A stretch of DNA of 64,000 nt from Owenia fusiformis. Lineage: Eukaryota > Annelida > Polychaeta > Sabellida > Oweniidae. The translations under genes and the position numbers were made by a program. Below are positions 48,350-60,003 of the stretch, piece after piece. Every line of letters starts with the position of its first letter. The stretch's first letter is position 1. The DNA lies in contig CAIIXF020000002.1 of assembly GCA_903813345.2 (NCBI GenBank), positions 25,312,455 through 25,376,454 on the forward strand. Reading direction: 5' to 3'. The notes under the pieces are model-generated. The model saw only the letters and a program-made list of their open reading frames with translations, did no database searches and had not been told where the DNA came from.

Positions 48350-50977
48350 GTTGATAGGTGGCGGAGAAAATCCAATTACTACAGCATAGCTAGGCATTCT
48401 GTAGAGTGTGGTAAATAAGGGAGACTCGGATATACTATAGTAGCTCGGACAGTTGTTCAAGGACCACTTTTAAATAACGTTTTAAAATTTTTGAAAACCG
48501 ATTACACAATTGAAAAGAGTAAAATTCATAAAAAGTTTAAAACGCAGTCATTAAATTTTCGAGCCATTCGAATGGCTCAGTCTTGATTCTAATCTATGCC
48601 AATCAGTACAATGACTATATGAAATATGTATTATTACATAAAATATACACTATGACAATAACTAGTAAATAAGAGGGATTTGGACTTTTCGCGACCAATA
48701 GTATTCATATATTATGTTTCAAGAGCATTTAGTAGACTTTACAGAACACTTCTTCTGTCAGTTTACAAGAAATTAGAGTACTTGGCCTATATGTTTATTT
48801 TGTCTTGCATGCAATTGCAATAAATGAAGTGATACATAACCATGTATTTTTGTAAGCTGTGGGTATGTGTCTCATAAAAAACGAGTAAACGAACAAATAT
48901 TTCTATTGACACCATTAGAAATTAATTACTTTGGGATCTCAGGAATAAATGATATTTTTTTTAAATATATTCGGATTCTCAGGAATAAACGATCTGGCAA
49001 GGAATGTCCCTTCAATCAAAGACCCAAAACTTTGAGATTGAGATTTCAAAAAATGTCTGTACCAATCTGTATTGTTACTAAGATTGTCCCCATTGATCAT
49101 CTTCGTAGCAATACAGAAAATATTGGTACGATGGGGACAATCTCAGTAACAATACAGAAAATACAGAATATTTCCAAGGGGTAAACCCTAAGTAAATACC
49201 CTTTGCATTCGTTTGACTTCACTTCTTAAAAGAGAGCTTCGTCTTCGTCTTGTAGTTAAACTAGACTCTGCACGCAGGGTACTAAGTAAAATGTATTGGC
49301 CTTAGATCACACGACAAAAACGTTACAGAATGATTTGAAATGCAACGTGGGATATATTGTGCCCTCAATATTCAATATTTCTCGAGTACAATTCGTGTAT
49401 ACTGTATTGCACTTCAAATTATGCAATAACTTATATATTCTTAAAGAACAATATTTTAAAACGACATATTCGCGTCCATTAAATGCAGGTACTTAATGCA
49501 TACTGAGGTAGATACCCTGATATTTATTTTATTTATTTACATAGTTCTATCTTCGAAGAAACGCTAGATGGAAGTGTTACATCTTAATTATGACGCTACT
49601 GCATATATAAATAAGCCATTAAATATGATGAAGGCCCAATGGAGTTTTAACATTGGCGTAATATCTCACATCGCGGTGTTAATCTGGGCCTAAAATACCG
49701 CATTATTTTTTCTATGTAGATTCAGCACTGTATCCATATCGTTTATCGCGTAGAAAGATCATCCTTGCCACGATGAAAATATGGTGTGAATAAATAATAT
49801 TTGCATATTCCAGTTGGTGGCTGACTATTGGGTTGACCCGCGATTGTAGATATTGTATCACAGTGGTACCTCTAGCGGCAGCTTTGAGAACTACCAAAAT
49901 GTATTGCGGCAAATCGTTCTAGCTAAAAAAGAAAAGAAGACTACAATCATTTAATAGATGTACATGTATTGAGAAGGCATGTAACGCATTCCTGATTGGG
50001 ACATCAAAGGCTTGAAGTTTCGAACAATAAAACCTATTTAATCCAAACACTGGGACAAGTGTTCAGATTACCAGATGTTCATATTAACAAAGGTACCCTT
50101 TGTATTTGTTTGACTTCACTTCTTAAAAGAGAGCTTCGTCTTAACTTTGTCAGTTTACAATAAATCTCTGATCTCATCGAGCCAATCAGAGTTCGTCGTC
50201 GGACGACTTTCTACGTGATCATTTCCTCTAACACCACTGCATAGTTAATGAGCAGGCCAATCAGCGCGGTAGATTTGGAATGATTTATTACTCGTGCTGT
50301 CAAGGGCATCAATCTTTGAGGCAAAATGGCAAATTGTCCGGAAGCAAAATATCCGCCGTGATTTTTTTGTTTCTGGGCAATATAGAATTGATTTCAATAA
50401 TTATCAATGTAGTAGATATGTGTGAAACTAATAAAATAGGCCGAAATGTCAATAAAAATTTTTAGTAGGGGTCAGGAGGTAAGTAAACAAATGGGAACAG
50501 CCAAACGCTCAACCGGAAGTAGAAATGAAAAAATTGGAAATGACAACGAAATTGACGATTTTGCATTATTCTGGTGAGTTTTCATGTTCGAATCGTAATA
50601 TAGACCTCAGAGCAGGGGTACTTATTTCGAATACACCCCAGGTCTCGGCACAAAAGCTTTCGAACCAGAAAACATTTGTGCCGAGACCAGCGGGATGATC
50701 AGATTGACCTCGCATTGCGAGATATCACTAAAATGGTAAAACTCCATTTGATTATTCATATTGCGGAGTTCCCTTTTCGCCTTCCGTACAAATTGACACC
50801 CAAAACATAGTGGGTTAATCACAATTTTTTGTTTAAAATCACAATATTTCTGAACCCCATATTCTGGAAAAACTAGATGGATGGCTATCAAATTATAACA
50901 ATGGAATCTTTCCCCGATACTGAGAACGTGATTAGCATATCGCCAGAAAGTCTAAGGTAAGAAAACGTTTTCACATA
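48350..50977. other. Upstream flank of SLC6 gene B; presumed promoter region
   Basis: No coding exon is recognised. The sequence holds a damaged double-hairpin MITE (about 49050-49440) and a 50-bp direct repeat at 49197-49247 and 50093-50143 (TTTGACTTCACTTCTTAAAA). The 5' UTR and promoter of gene B should lie here but cannot be placed. Confidence 0.4.
49050..49440. mobile_element. Double-hairpin MITE, damaged copy
   Basis: Hairpin 1 is intact (CAATCTGTATTGTTACTAAG with its complement around CTTCGT, 49063-49160). Unrelated sequence then intervenes, and hairpin 2 is only partly preserved (about 49296-49440). It is the same family as 29061-29372. Confidence 0.75.
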
Positions 50978-51970
50978 CAGGGTGACCGGAAAAAAAGGAG
51001 ACCATTGAAATAGGCAATATCTCCTAAAATAGACTAGTGACATCAATGAAATTTTGCATACATCAGGACAGTTCTATGGAAATTTGTTCCTGAAAGTGTC
51101 AATACAAGCAGTCAACTGGTTCAGGAGCTATGATCATTTACATAACATGCTCCAAATAGGCGCAATTGAGACCAACGCAGAGCTGGATACATTTGGCAAA
51201 TACCCTTACATATTCCGACCTTGTTATGGCATTACATTTAGCATTTATTGCCACCTTTAGGTCAGCAATTGTCTCAGGATTGTTTTGGTACACATTGTCT
51301 TTCAAATTGCCCCACAAAAAGAAATCAGGTGGATTCAAATTTGAGGTGTATGGAGACGAAGCTTATCTGACCTATGGCTTCTGACTCAGTGGTCCCACTC
51401 AGTTACAGTATCATCCTAAGGAGGTTTTGGGCAGCCCTTGGTTTTCATATGGGATTTAATTGTGCCATATAGTGGTTTTAGTAACATGGCACTATGCCCA
51501 ATACCTAAAGTGACTCTTAAGATTTGGTAAATCAGCACTTTGGCAACAGGATGATGAACCACATGTCAGATAACCCTTCATTGCCATTACAGCCTAGACT
51601 TGAATCCTGCTGATTTCTTTTTGTATGGATATTTGAAAGACAATCTATACCAAAACAATCCTCAGACTATTGTTGACCTAAAGAAGGCAATCACTGCTAT
51701 ATGTAATGCCATAATAATGCCATAGAGGGCAGAACATGTAAGGGTAGTTTGCCATATGAATCCAACTCTGCGTTGGTCTCAATTGTGCCTATTTGGAGCA
51801 TGTTATGTAAATGATCATAGCTCCTGAACCAGTTGAATGCTTGTATTGAAACCTTCAGTAACAAATTTCCATATAACTGTTCCAGTGTATGCAAAATTTC
51901 ATTGATGGCACTTGTCTAGTTTAGGAGAAATTGATTACTTCAATGGTCTCCTTTTTTTCCGGTCACCCTG
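50978..51970. mobile_element. Mariner-type foldback with two opposed transposase tails
   Basis: Ends CAGGGTGACCGGAAAAAAAG and TTTTTTTCCGGTCACCCTG with TA flanks. Arms of about 350-400 bp are inverted copies. Each arm encodes the same transposase C-terminal region pointing to the centre from its own side: minus strand 51138-51338 (NPPDFFLWGNLKDNVYQNNP) and plus strand about 51595-51720 (LDLNPADFFLYGYLKDNLYQ). This is the DDE-domain end of a Tc1/mariner-type transposase. The N-terminal half is missing from both, so it cannot transpose by itself. Confidence 0.88.
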
Positions 51971-52306
51971 TACTATGAAATAAAACCCATTTCCGAATAA
52001 AAATACCCCACTCGTTCAGCCCCTGATTTAAATAAGTTTAATGAAAACACAACACATGATGACCCAGGAAGATAAAAGAAGTGGAAATAGCAAATTGCTA
52101 AATCAACGGGAGATTGCATGCTGCCTGCTTTTTCAACCCCTGGGTGCAAATACAATTAATATAAGGACATTAAGCTGTACAAAAAAACAAAATTACGTTT
52201 CAGTCTATTGTTCCTTCAGTGTTAGGCTAATGTATTGTTGCACTTATTTGGCATTTCATACAATAAATGTTTATGATTTGTTATTCAAGACATTAGTCTA
52301 TATTGT

Positions 52307-53335
52307 TTAGTTGTTTTTTCTCATGAATAATTGTTTTAACCTCTTCCTAAACGATTTTCCTATCATGAAGTATATTACGAAATTAAACGAAGAATTACAT
52401 ATGAGGAAAAAATTGGAAAGTGTTGCAGTCGAAAACTTTGGAGCTGAAATAAGATCATAATATATCAGCATATCTGTGATTCCTTTCGCCATATTGGTGA
52501 TTGAACATATTACAAATAATGAAACAATGGCGATCATAACAATGACATGATTTCTTTCTTCTAGTTCATTGTTTGTCAGCTCCTTGCGTTTAGATTGAGA
52601 ACTTATAATGGACTGAACTAGTCTTACATTAAGGATAAACACTGTTACAACAGGTCCACAGTACCTAAAAATTGCATTTAAAATAACTTCGTATATAATT
52701 GTGTAACTTGAGCTGCATTGCAATAAGCAAGTATCACCAGGCCATTCAAAGATTCTTGGTATATTAAAAAGGCATGCTCCAACAACCAAACAACCAACAG
52801 TCCATTTCATTCTTTTGACGGTTAACAATGTCTTTACTTGTAGTGGCCTCGTTATGTGTATGTATCTGTCGATGGTCACTAAGACAACCATCCAAATTGT
52901 GAGGGTAGATGCTGATGAAACGATTGGTAGCAGTACATCTAAAGATAAGTCAATGTGATCATCAATAGCTCCCAACTTCATAAATTCATTCCGGTGATTC
53001 ATGATTATTATTAAGGGAACCACCAGTAGAAGAAATGATGAATCTGTTATTGTTAACGTCTTTAGAAGAAATACTCTCGTGGTCGAAACTTTCTCCTTTG
53101 AAAGCACCAAGAATGCTACTGTATTTCCAATAAGTCCAAGTCCTATTACAATAAATGATAACACGTTGTTAACTACAAATCGAAAGACGTCCAACTGGTT
53201 GTCCTTATAGGTTGTATTTCGTGGCTGTGAAATATTTTCGGAACTTAAACTTATATTTTCATGAGTTCCAAAATAAGGAAGTATGACTGAGCTTTGATTA
53301 AATGTTATATTTCCCATCATTCTGAAATTCCTCAA
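52307..53335 (-). CDS. Class A peptide-type GPCR (FMRFamide-receptor-like), 342 aa, single exon
   Basis: Predicted seven-TM plasma-membrane receptor coupling to G proteins. The N-terminus has five Asn-glycosylation sequons (NIT, NQS, NIS, NIS, NTT). TM1 has GLIGN, TM2 TITD, the TM3 end IDRY followed by IHITRPL, and TM7 NSSFNFVIYFMIGKSFRKRL, in which NFVIY replaces NPxxY, a form seen in FMRFamide-receptor-like families. The usual TM3 cysteine (3.25) is absent (a Leu by count) and TM6 has VICSITN instead of FxxCWxP. Two cysteines sit in EL2 (DTCLLQC). The ORF is intact and intronless, so it may be a retrocopy or one of a lineage-expanded orphan group. The ligand is unknown. An internal Met at residue 6 or 7 could also start it. 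Confidence 0.85.
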   Translation of the reverse strand: MRNFRMMGNITFNQSSVILPYFGTHENISLSSENISQPRNTTYKDNQLDVFRFVVNNVLSFIVIGLGLIGNTVAFLVLSKEKVSTTRVFLLKTLTITDSSFLLLVVPLIIIMNHRNEFMKLGAIDDHIDLSLDVLLPIVSSASTLTIWMVVLVTIDRYIHITRPLQVKTLLTVKRMKWTVGCLVVGACLFNIPRIFEWPGDTCLLQCSSSYTIIYEVILNAIFRYCGPVVTVFILNVRLVQSIISSQSKRKELTNNELEERNHVIVMIAIVSLFVICSITNMAKGITDMLIYYDLISAPKFSTATLSNFFLICNSSFNFVIYFMIGKSFRKRLKQLFMRKNN

Positions 53336-54330
53336 ATCAAGTGAATTAGCGTTCCATCAACTAATGTTCTATTTCTGGCTTGGACATCCACATCCAATTG
53401 TCAATACAAAATGAATCAATTATATAATCAGCTTCAAATTATCCACTTTGATTTTGAATCGTAGCGATCCTTTAATCCTTTCCCAAGTAAAATTTGATAC
53501 GCGGTGTTCAATAACATTTTTATGATAAGGCTGTTATTTTAGGTGATAAATTATTCAAGAGAGTGAGACAATTTATATGATGATACAACAGTATATACTT
53601 TATTTCCATGAACACCCATTAACAAATTAAAAAAGTGTTTTTGTAACATTTATATTTGGTCCCTGTGAATGCTCCCAAAGAAATAAATGTTATAACTATG
53701 ACTAATACATCTATTGAGTTCATTTGGAAAAGTGTCATTACCAGACGCAGGAACCTTTACAAGAGTATGAGGTATATATTTACTATTTAGACACATGTAT
53801 CTCTCACTTCAATAGCACTACACCCTCTGCAGGTTGGGTTCCCTTCAGGAACCACCATAATTATTTTGCCCTTGGGGATATTGAAGAATGGGGAATCTGG
53901 GGTGGTTAACTAATTCTTTAATGTCAAAACTCTACACCTCCTAGGTCCCGTTGACCTCGATTTGACTTTTGTTGACCTACTTTTTCCAAGAATGCAATCT
54001 TTTTCTGAAGTTGATTGAATAAGGTTTACAAACGTTACCAACATTGTTGAAATCAGAGTAATGAAAACTCGCGAAGGACCCATTCCCCTTGCGACTTAGG
54101 TGTAATAAAAAAGGGTTGCAGACATTAGGGTTAAATATCTCTTAGCATTGCTTTTTAATCACTCTTCATTCATGCTAATTTCAATGTAAATATGTTTCAT
54201 TTTATGGTAAACCTTTAAATTGGCAATTTATCAATTAGTCATTTTTAGAAAAAATAGTTTTAGTTTGGCGGCTAACAATTCTGAACTCTAAAATACGAAA
54301 TTAAATTTGATAACAATTCCAGTTACAATA
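53336..54330. other. 5' flank of the GPCR; no gene recognised
   Basis: AT-rich spacer. Short ORFs lack domains. No promoter could be assigned. Confidence 0.4.
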
Positions 54331-54560
54331 CACAGGCGGATCCAGGGGGTCCCTTTCTGGCTGGTCAAGAAAAAAAATTGGGGCTCAAAAATTGTGTAGG
54401 GCCTCAATTAGTGGACCTTTTTGGGTATTACATGCGGGCCTTTTTAGGCCAAATTATCAAACATTGGGCCTTAAATGTTCAAAATTTGGATTTAGGGACC
54501 CAGAGATTTGAAATTTGCCCCCCCCCCTCCACCCCTTGTTAGCTTCTAGATCCGCCAGTG
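54331..54560. mobile_element. 230-bp MITE, CACNGGCGGATC ends, 5-bp TSD (CAATA)
   Basis: Ends CACAGGCGGATCCAG and CTAGATCCGCCAGTG are inverted. Exact CAATA repeats lie at 54326-54330 and 54561-54565. The interior has a C10 run. It lies between the GPCR and the BK-beta-like exon. Confidence 0.88.
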
Positions 54561-55002
54561 CAATATGCATATATCTAGAGGATAAGTCCAACGCCTTTTT
54601 AACCACAACACGAATCTTTTCATGAATTCTTCCAGAAATACGAGAACTGAATGAATTGATTAAATCACATCTCTAGAGTCAGCAGAATCTGTTTGCGAGT
54701 ACGGTAACTGGATGTGGAGGACACGTTATGAAACCGTCAACACGTTGACTGTTACCTTTTACCTGTTTACTGTTACCTGTTGCTACTAATATTTTCCACA
54801 ATCATGATAACATACGTTGAGAAGAAGACGTAAACGGCGTAATAATGGTTTTAAATATTACATAATATTTTATTAAACATCATGTATTTGCTAATCTTCA
54901 AATGAAATCAATTGCCAAAATGGACAAGTCCATCAAAGGATTTTTGTTCTTTAACTTGCACTAGTACTTGCATTAATCTCCTCTAAATTGATCGAAATCT
55001 TT

Positions 55003-55055
55003 ATATTTATAGGTAGTATTCCAGGGTCCGATGTAATTACTACCTGGAATAGCCA
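55003..55055 (-). pseudogene. Partial duplicate of the BK-beta-like coding tail
   Basis: The reverse complement around CCAGGTAGTAATTACATCGG..CCTGGAATACTACC matches CCAGGTAGCAACTGTATCAG..CCTGGAGTGCTACC of the exon at 55744-56163, at about 80% over 37 bp. Reading in the same frame gives SDPGILP against SGPGVLP. It lies about 700 bp downstream of that exon. It may be a decayed duplicate of the last exon or an alternative ending. Confidence 0.4.
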
Positions 55056-55743
55056 TTTTAGGCTGTATTTTTGTATGCCCGCGGTACAAATAAATTGAGT
55101 AATATTTCAATGAGTTTTCGCCCCCGGTATCACAGACTAAAAACAATAAGCCCTGCAGTGCAAATTACATATTCATGTGTTTTCAAGAAAATAGCTCATT
55201 GAAGCGCCACTCATATAGTTTTTTTTGAATGACATCACGGTTTATTGCAATCGAACTCCTGTGATGCGCTAGCAACTAGCCGACGCGGTTGACACACGCG
55301 GTTAGCTAACAAGATTGACTCATCGTGATAAGCGATGGAAATGCGCTTGAATGCGCTGTTTTCGCTAAAAACGTGTGACCATGTAATTTGCCCTGCATGG
55401 GTTCTTTTTTTGTGATACCTAGGGAGAAAGCTTGTTGATTAGCATGCACCTTGTCCAGATACTGAAATCTGATTGGTTCTAAGCTGCTGGTATTTTGACC
55501 ATATCTGGCTTTTTTAAAAACTGCCCAATAATTTGTTGAAACTGATTTCGCCTCGCCCAATATTTGTTTCTCGAATAGGTATTCTGCCATATCCAGCTCA
55601 TCCAGTATTTGTATAATATTATGCAATTGACTTGCACCGCGGGCAGTTCAAAAACGCAACCTTAAAGATACATTAATGGCTCGCAGAGCTAGAGGTATCT
55701 AGAAGCAAACCATAATGTCAACGGTAGCCTTCGTCTACGAAAG

Positions 55744-56163
55744 CTATATTGTAACGGTTGGCTTGTTTTGAAGTCTACGCTGTTGACGCAAGAAATCTGG
55801 TAGCACTCCAGGGCCTGATACAGTTGCTACCTGGATAGGTGGGATAGTAGATGTACATGCATAGCTAGAACTCCTTGACCGGTTAAAAGTACTTCTTAAT
55901 GATACACAAGTGCTCTTTGTCCAAGCTCTATGGCAAGTAATGATACATACTATTGCATTGATCGCAGTTATTATAGATGGCCACACAGTCGCGTGGAATA
56001 CAGGCACCCAATTGGTTGTCCTTTCAAAGATGGCGCCTCCCGTAATATCACCTGGATCATAGTAACATGTTTGTACGCTTCCAGTTTGTCCCTGTCTCTT
56101 TCTGAATTCTATAACCTTGAGCATGTTGTCACTCGCATCAATGCTGCATATGGAGAATGAGCA
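55744..56163 (-). CDS. Terminal exon of a BK-channel beta-subunit-like gene (partial)
   Basis: The exon opens after CCTTTCCAG and reads in phase 0 for 139 codons to a stop at 55744. It starts CSFSIC and contains TCYYDPGD, then VFHATVWPS followed by a hydrophobic segment (about residues 60-80) and a basic Ser/Arg-rich cytosolic tail. Order and spacing match the last part of vertebrate KCNMB proteins (extracellular CSYIPxC, CYxDPE, then LFHxxxWP at TM2). These subunits modulate Slo1 Ca2+-activated K+ channels. The upstream exon(s) with TM1 should lie at higher coordinates and were not found, so the gene is incomplete here. The tail is longer than usual for the family. Confidence 0.65.
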   Translation of the reverse strand, partial: CSFSICSIDASDNMLKVIEFRKRQGQTGSVQTCYYDPGDITGGAIFERTTNWVPVFHATVWPSIITAINAIVCIITCHRAWTKSTCVSLRSTFNRSRSSSYACTSTIPPIQVATVSGPGVLPDFLRQQRRLQNKPTVTI

Positions 56164-57326
56164 CTGGAAAGGAAATATAAATTCACTATGAACAAAAACT
56201 AAAATGGCAATTACCCTTTGAATTATCGAGAGTGGACCCGAAAATATACTATTCATAAGTTTCTTTACACTTTACACATTATATTGTAAATTTACTTTAC
56301 GGACGCCAATTTGAATACTTCTTGTAAACGATGTCTTTATGTACAATACGTGAGCAACGATTTTGTTAATTTTGTTTAATATTTTCTGTAACATTTCGAA
56401 TATATACTTTTAAATGATGTCTTTATGGTCTATGTATTTACAATATGTTATTGTAAATTAAAAAAAAACATAATGTCAAGTGATTGTTAAAATACCAATG
56501 CATCAACTTTCTGGATTGTAGGAATGATTGGTACCTCACCCCCCTCCCCGCATTCGTGCATATTGGCCCTTTAAGTGGAATATGACAATTACTAGATATA
56601 TAGTATGAGTTATACCACAATGTGGAGACCTGTTCAATTTATTAATGTCCATTGCCGAGATATAAAATGCACTCAACTAGATTAGCATTGAAAGGGTCAT
56701 CACGATTTTCCTACCATTTTCCTTTGCACTATTTGGTGTTAAAAATAATTGAGAGTACAATAGGTTTCCTTGAGTAGGCATATAATATCATCCTCCGTAC
56801 CTGGTACTTTTTATAATTTCACCGAAAGACTCTTTAATATTTCGTATTTGTGTTAAATATCATGATACACTATAGCTCCCTGTTGAAGCATAAAACGACT
56901 AAGAATTATCAATTCTTACTCTAGTTGGTGCAATGGAGAATAATTATCCCTGGGAAAATGAATAGTGTAATGGACTCCCAGTGTGTGACATATTAATGTT
57001 CACAGTCTGACGGAAATTCTCTAATAATCAAAAATGTTATACATTGTGTTTTCATTAGCTTTAGTAATTGGGATTTATTGATTTAAGTTTTACGTTTCCG
57101 AATTTAGATTTGAATTAATGCAATGCTTTTCAGAGAAAAGGATTAATTAAGATAAATGCACGTTCACTCAAAGCCTTTTATTTGTAATCATTTGTTTAAA
57201 CGTACAATACTTCAAGAAATAAAACGCGGAAATCCGAAGGTCTAAAGTAATACATTATTTTTTACTCCTGCATGTTTTGGATATATTTAATTAGAAAGGG
57301 AATGCCATTGTAAGTTATAAGTACTA
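56164..57326. other. Probable intron of the BK-beta-like gene; nothing recognised
   Basis: AT-rich, with no matching upstream exon seen and no clear repeat. Confidence 0.35.
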
Positions 57327-58671
57327 CAGGGTGAGCCAAAAAAGGTAACCCAAACAAATCTTGATAACACAGTCATCTGGTATGGGCTATATAAGTCATA
57401 TTTGATACAAAAGCTGTCCACTCCTATCCTTTCTACACGTATAATATGAACTAGAGAAACGCATGCGCAAATTGCAATTACAAATAAGTTATATATATAT
57501 AAAAGATGTCGCTTACATTGAAATTCATTTATTACATAAATATACAATGTTCTTTCATCCCCTTAGGTCTCGTTGGTCTGTTCCAGATGGTCAAGAGTTT
57601 ATGCTCATTTTACAAAACAATGTGAAAAATACCGATCTTGTCTTTGGAGGCAAACCTCAACGCATCAGGTTTTCTGACTATGCACCGATATATTGTGTAA
57701 TGGCTCTCATTTCCCTTCTAATCTTTTGTTTCAACTCTGCGGGAAGTGCATAGTTAGAACAGACAATGTTGATCCAACATGTCATTGTACGAAATTGAAC
57801 TTATATATTTCTCAATCCAAGATTTCAGAAAATCAACCAAGTATACATTGTTCAAGAACAATATGTCCCCTACCAGTGATAAAAATTTGAAAAAGATTTA
57901 GTCATGGAAATCAAAAGTTCTGACCTGCTGTTCCCACCATCTATTCAAATTTCTTAGAAATTGGCGTATGAATCTGGTCAACCAGTACATGTCACAATGT
58001 TCCAATATTCTTAAAACATGTTCATTTTTAATGATTATTTTTATCATAATACATACCTAGCATGTCAACAATTCAACATGTTTCACTACCACATTTTCAT
58101 TCAAGATGGCGCTGCTTATTTATTTATGTCTATTTTATCCACCAATAATGATGTGTATACATTAAAATTAAGCTATACATGAGGTTATGTAGGGGAAAAT
58201 ACATTCTACAGAGTACTTTCAGGAATACAGGAGTTTAGCCTAGCTAAATAGTTGAAAATACTCTATAAACTATATTCACCGTTTTAAACATAGATTTTGC
58301 GGGGGGATATAACTGCATATTTAGGCCTCTCTCATGCCTCTTTGGTTGTTAATGTACACATTATCTTTGACACAACCTCAACGATAAAATTCTAAAATTT
58401 CCATGACTAAATCTCAACGATAAAATTCTAGGGGTTCGTATTAGGTGATTTTGATATGTTTTGGCATTTGGTATGCATGGGCTTTCAATTAGATGTTTTG
58501 GGGAAATGGCCATAAAATCACGACGATTAAAATTAGAAAGCCCAATGAAACTTACCTTGATGAAAAAACATTGAACAAGGTTTAATTGTACGAAAAATAT
58601 TAATTAAAACCCCATACCGAATGACTGAGTCATCGAGGTCTGTTTGGGTTACTTTTTTCTAGCCCACCGCG
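57327..58671. mobile_element. Mariner-type element, 1.35 kb
   Basis: Ends CAGGGTGAGCCAAAAAAGG (after TA) and GGTTACTTTTTTCTAGCCC..CCGCG (before TA) are inverted; GGTAACCCAAACA near the left end pairs with TGTTTGGGTTAC on the right. The size is close to an autonomous mariner, but no conserved DDE motif could be read. A direct pair CTCAACGATAAAATTCTA occurs near 58377 and 58412. Confidence 0.75.
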
Positions 58672-59260
58672 TATATAGTATGACATCTTGGGAATATTGA
58701 GTAAATATATGTATATACATTGTAGTACATTTTAATATGGTCAATTTTATTATTATTCACCAAAATGCCAATGCCATTTATGTCAAAATACCATATATTT
58801 TTAATTTTCTGATTAATAATTTAAAAATATTCATTGGATAACAGCCGAATATAACAATAAACTACCAACACAACACACTATGAAAATTGATAAAAAATAT
58901 CCCTTGCGTCTCATCCGGGTGTGTTGTGTGACGAAAACTTAATAATAATCTGAATAAAAACCTATTAGTTAATTTTAAGATTTCTGTCAAACTATAGAGA
59001 CAAGTAGATAATATAAAAATACCGAAAAATATATAAAAACTGTCGAATGAATCAGAGGCATGGGCACCCTGAGGTACATGACGTCCTTTCGTAAACGTTG
59101 ACGTCACGGGAAATATAATTGAATAAAATACAAGGTATAAACCTTTGGCAAATATCTCTAATTCGTTCATCAATAATTTCCAATAGGCCAACGATTGCAT
59201 TCTAGACAGTAAGGGCACATTGACTCTATTTCACGAGCTTCGATTCGATCTTCCAATTAT
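58672..59260. other. No gene recognised
   Basis: A 118-codon minus ORF (58862-59218) has hydrophobic stretches but no family motif and no splice support. I do not call it a gene. Confidence 0.35.
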
Positions 59261-59998
59261 CACAGTGTTATAGCATGACGGTTACGTCAAGGCGATTTGC
59301 AAAATTTTGCGGTAACGATAGCAAAAAAATGGAGGATGGGAAAGACAGCATGTCCTCTTTCTCGCCTGTAGGCAAGATTCACAAATACGATTTCCTTTTC
59401 AACTAGTTCCATTCGGTGACGTATATATGGATGGTTATAAAGAAGAATGGGCTAAAGAAGTACTGATTTATATGACAAAATTAATAACAATGAATCGGGA
59501 ATACATATTTGAACGAGGTTCGCGTAACCGTCCATCAATTTTTTACGTAACCACAAATTCAAAATACATTATTATGGCTTGAGTAGAACATATTAGGTGG
59601 TTTCCAATGCTCAATTGGCTTTTTATGATCGTATGTAGGTTACACCTATATACCCCGAGGTCGTTAGGCAATGTAGACCATGCCTTAACGACAAAAATAA
59701 ACAAATTACTAAATGTTGTGTAGTTTTGAATTTTAAACTCAACAGTTTTTCGCTTATTCCATGTTATCCCCGGGCATCAATTTGCAAAGACTACGTTCAA
59801 AATATTCATTACTAAATGCATCACCGAATGCGATGCTTACAAAAATCGTTCACCCTTTCATTGATACACAGTAGTAGAAAATAATGCACCAACCTTAGTT
59901 TTCTGTTCCATCGCGGCCATTTTATTGGATAAATCAGTGGACGTAGCCGTCCAACCTAGTTTTCAGAGGTGGCGTAACCGTCATGCTATAGCAGGGTG
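59261..59998. mobile_element. Transposon with CACAGTG end and 5-bp TSD (ATTAT)
   Basis: Ends CACAGTGTTATAGCATGACG and (complement of the right end) CACCCTGCTATAGCATGACG pair over about 26 bp. Exact ATTAT repeats flank it at 59256-59260 and 59999-60003. CACNNTG at both tips with a 5-bp duplication is the hallmark of Transib elements, relatives of the RAG recombinase; the left tip equals the V(D)J heptamer. The 738-bp interior has no transposase. It is non-autonomous; the assignment is an inference. Confidence 0.82.
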
Positions 59999-60003
59999 AT
60001 TAT

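Noticed and set aside
48350-48460. Upstream in-frame ATG (48460) as start of SLC6 gene B
   Set aside because: The ATG at 48349 gives an exon 1 of exactly the same length as gene A. The extra 37 residues have no counterpart there.
55306-55626. 106-codon minus ORF downstream of the BK-beta-like exon
   Set aside because: No recognisable motif and no splice link to the exon at 55744-56163.
58862-59218. 118-codon minus ORF as the TM1 exon of the BK-beta-like gene
   Set aside because: It lacks the extracellular cysteine pattern and a donor matching the phase-0 acceptor at 56164.
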